Positions 5,491 to 6,487 of a DNA stretch of 6,487 nucleotides are shown here, piece by piece. The first letter of the stretch is position 1. Each line of letters starts with the position of its first letter. The stretch is from Burkholderiaceae bacterium (GTDB taxonomy: Bacteria > Pseudomonadota > Gammaproteobacteria > Burkholderiales > Burkholderiaceae_C), in the NCBI GenBank assembly GCA_017853735.1, contig JAFMJA010000156.1, positions 1 to 6,487 of the forward strand. The letters run 5' to 3'. Position numbers and translations under genes: made by a program. The notes beneath the pieces are model-generated. The model made no database searches. It had not been told where the DNA came from and worked only from the letters and a program-made list of their open reading frames with translations.

Positions 5491-6407
5491 TGCAGTCGCC
5501 CCAGCCGCACCAAGCGCAGCCCCCGCTCACCCAGCCGCCCGATCCGCACCCGCGCAAGCCGCTTACCCCCTGCCCGGCCGGGGCGATTGATTGCCACATC
5601 CATATGTTTGGTCCGGCATCCCGATACGCCTTTCATCCACAAAGCCGGTACAGCTCGCTTGACGCATTGCCCCAGCACTACCGGGCGCTGCAGCAGGCCA
5701 TCGGGATTGCCGGGGCGGTCATCGTCAGCGGTGGCGGTTACGGCATCGATCACTCCCACCTGGCAGGCATTCTTGAGGCCCATCCTGGCCAGTTCAAGGC
5801 AGTGGCCTTGATCTCGGAGGAGATCAGCGATGCCGAGCTCGACCGTCTGACCCGCCTGGGCGTGTGCGGCGCGCGCTTTGTCAGTCCCGGCCATCGAGGC
5901 GCACTGCCACGTCTGTCGAGCCGGCTGGCTGAGCGGGTGCACGACTGGGGCTGGCATGTCCAGTTCTATCCGGCCGCCGGTGACCTGGAGCACTTTGGCC
6001 CGCTATTGGAAAAATTGCCCAATACACGCATAGTGCTTGACCACTTCGCTGCCTTGCCTGCCAGTGGGGGCACTGCGCAAAGCGGCTTTGGCTACCTGCT
6101 GCGCCTGCTCGACAGCGGCAGGTTCTATGTCAAGCTCTCTGGTCCCATGCGCTGCACCCTGAGCGAGCCGCCCTATGCCGACATGCTGGCGATGGCGCAA
6201 GCACTGGTGCGCGCCGCGCCCGAGCGCCTGCTCTGGGGCACCGACTGGCCGCATGTCAATATGAATGGGCGCACCATGCCCAATGATGGCGAGCTGTTTG
6301 ACCTGCTCGCTCAGTGGGCACCCGATGCGCCCACCCGCCAGCGCATCCTGGTGGACAACCCGCGCGCAGTGTACGGAGAGTTTGGCTCAGGTATGGGCAG
6401 GGCGTGA
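5490..6407 (+). CDS. Amidohydrolase-2 family protein (LigI-like, putative lactone hydrolase), second copy
   Basis: This is a 305-residue cytoplasmic TIM-barrel hydrolase of the amidohydrolase-2 group, close in motif layout to 2-pyrone-4,6-dicarboxylate lactonase. I start it at the ATG overlapping the Bug stop (TGATG at 5488-5492). An earlier ATG at 5448 would lie inside the Bug gene and adds nothing conserved. A Pro-rich leader of about 28 residues precedes the barrel. Marks: A-I-D34-C-H36-I-H38-M-F-G, G-A-R (127-129), G-W-H156-V-Q-F-Y, I-V-L-D-H185-F, Y-V-K-L-S-G-P (213-219), and the strand-8 motif L-L-W-G-T-D252-W-P-H. This last motif is the canonical form, unlike the first hydrolase of the window. 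The family acts on lactones, or decarboxylates aromatic acids; LigI itself is reported to need no divalent metal. The tight coupling to the Bug receptor suggests the hydrolase processes the compound that Bug binds or one of its products. Exact substrate unknown. Confidence 0.92.
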   Translation: MQSPQPHQAQPPLTQPPDPHPRKPLTPCPAGAIDCHIHMFGPASRYAFHPQSRYSSLDALPQHYRALQQAIGIAGAVIVSGGGYGIDHSHLAGILEAHPGQFKAVALISEEISDAELDRLTRLGVCGARFVSPGHRGALPRLSSRLAERVHDWGWHVQFYPAAGDLEHFGPLLEKLPNTRIVLDHFAALPASGGTAQSGFGYLLRLLDSGRFYVKLSGPMRCTLSEPPYADMLAMAQALVRAAPERLLWGTDWPHVNMNGRTMPNDGELFDLLAQWAPDAPTRQRILVDNPRAVYGEFGSGMGRA

Positions 6408-6429
6408 GGCCGGGCGGCCTAGGCTTGGA

Positions 6430-6487
6430 TCACTCCACCCCCCAGACCTTGCTGCGCAGCTGGCGCACCATATCCTTGTAGAGCAGG
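6430..6487 (-). CDS. C-terminal fragment of an unidentified minus-strand gene
   Basis: Reading the complement from 6486 gives an open frame ending in TGA at 6432-6430. The 18 visible residues read L-L-Y-K-D-M-V-R-Q-L-R-S-K-V-W-G-V-E, a basic amphipathic end with codons typical of its neighbours. It converges on the second amidohydrolase with 22 bp between the stop codons. The fragment is too short to assign a family. The alternative is that it is a chance open frame, but its composition and the otherwise complete gene coverage favour a real gene end. Confidence 0.5.
   Translation of the reverse strand, partial: LLYKDMVRQLRSKVWGVE

Noticed and set aside
6407..6424. AGGCC-GGGC-GGCCT small hairpin and GCCTAGGC palindrome as a bidirectional terminator
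   Set aside because: The stem is only 5 bp and no T-run follows on either strand. Such short GC palindromes are expected by chance here.

Overview
The window is GC-rich with dense, short-gapped genes. It holds three periplasmic solute-binding proteins, two of them of the Bug/TctC type that is greatly expanded in Burkholderiales. I therefore read it as a chromosomal segment of a betaproteobacterium, probably Comamonadaceae-like (inference; no rRNA or marker gene is present). It looks like an uptake-and-catabolism region for small organic acids. I see no mobile element, CRISPR array, tRNA or rRNA.

Layout. Positions 1-563 (+) are the C-terminal part of a TRAP transporter large permease (DctM), cut by the window edge. 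Positions 652-1644 (+) are its periplasmic receptor (DctP). After a strong 12-bp inter-cistronic hairpin (1661-1688) comes a shikimate-dehydrogenase-family protein at 1705-2550 (+). It keeps the catalytic Lys/Asp pair but has lost several shikimate-contacting residues. Its 3' end overlaps, tail to tail, a minus-strand unit: a Bug receptor (4360-3371) followed 15 nt later by an amidohydrolase-2 protein (3355-2534). From a shared 152-bp divergent control region (4361-4512) a second Bug receptor (4513-5490) runs the other way, coupled by a TGATG overlap to a second amidohydrolase-2 protein (5490-6407). The last 58 bases hold the C-terminal codons of an unidentified minus-strand gene.

How the parts may work together (inference). 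TRAP and Bug receptors bind carboxylates. The AroE-like enzyme would oxidise or reduce a hydroxy/oxo carboxylate. The two LigI-like amidohydrolases would open lactones, as 2-pyrone-4,6-dicarboxylate hydrolase does. The most distinctive points are the mirror-image pair of Bug-hydrolase cassettes around one control region, and the AroE homologue whose pocket residues argue against shikimate as substrate. No TctA/TctB membrane subunits lie in the window, so both Bug proteins are orphans here. The individual families are all known. What may be undescribed is the substrate and the combined pathway.
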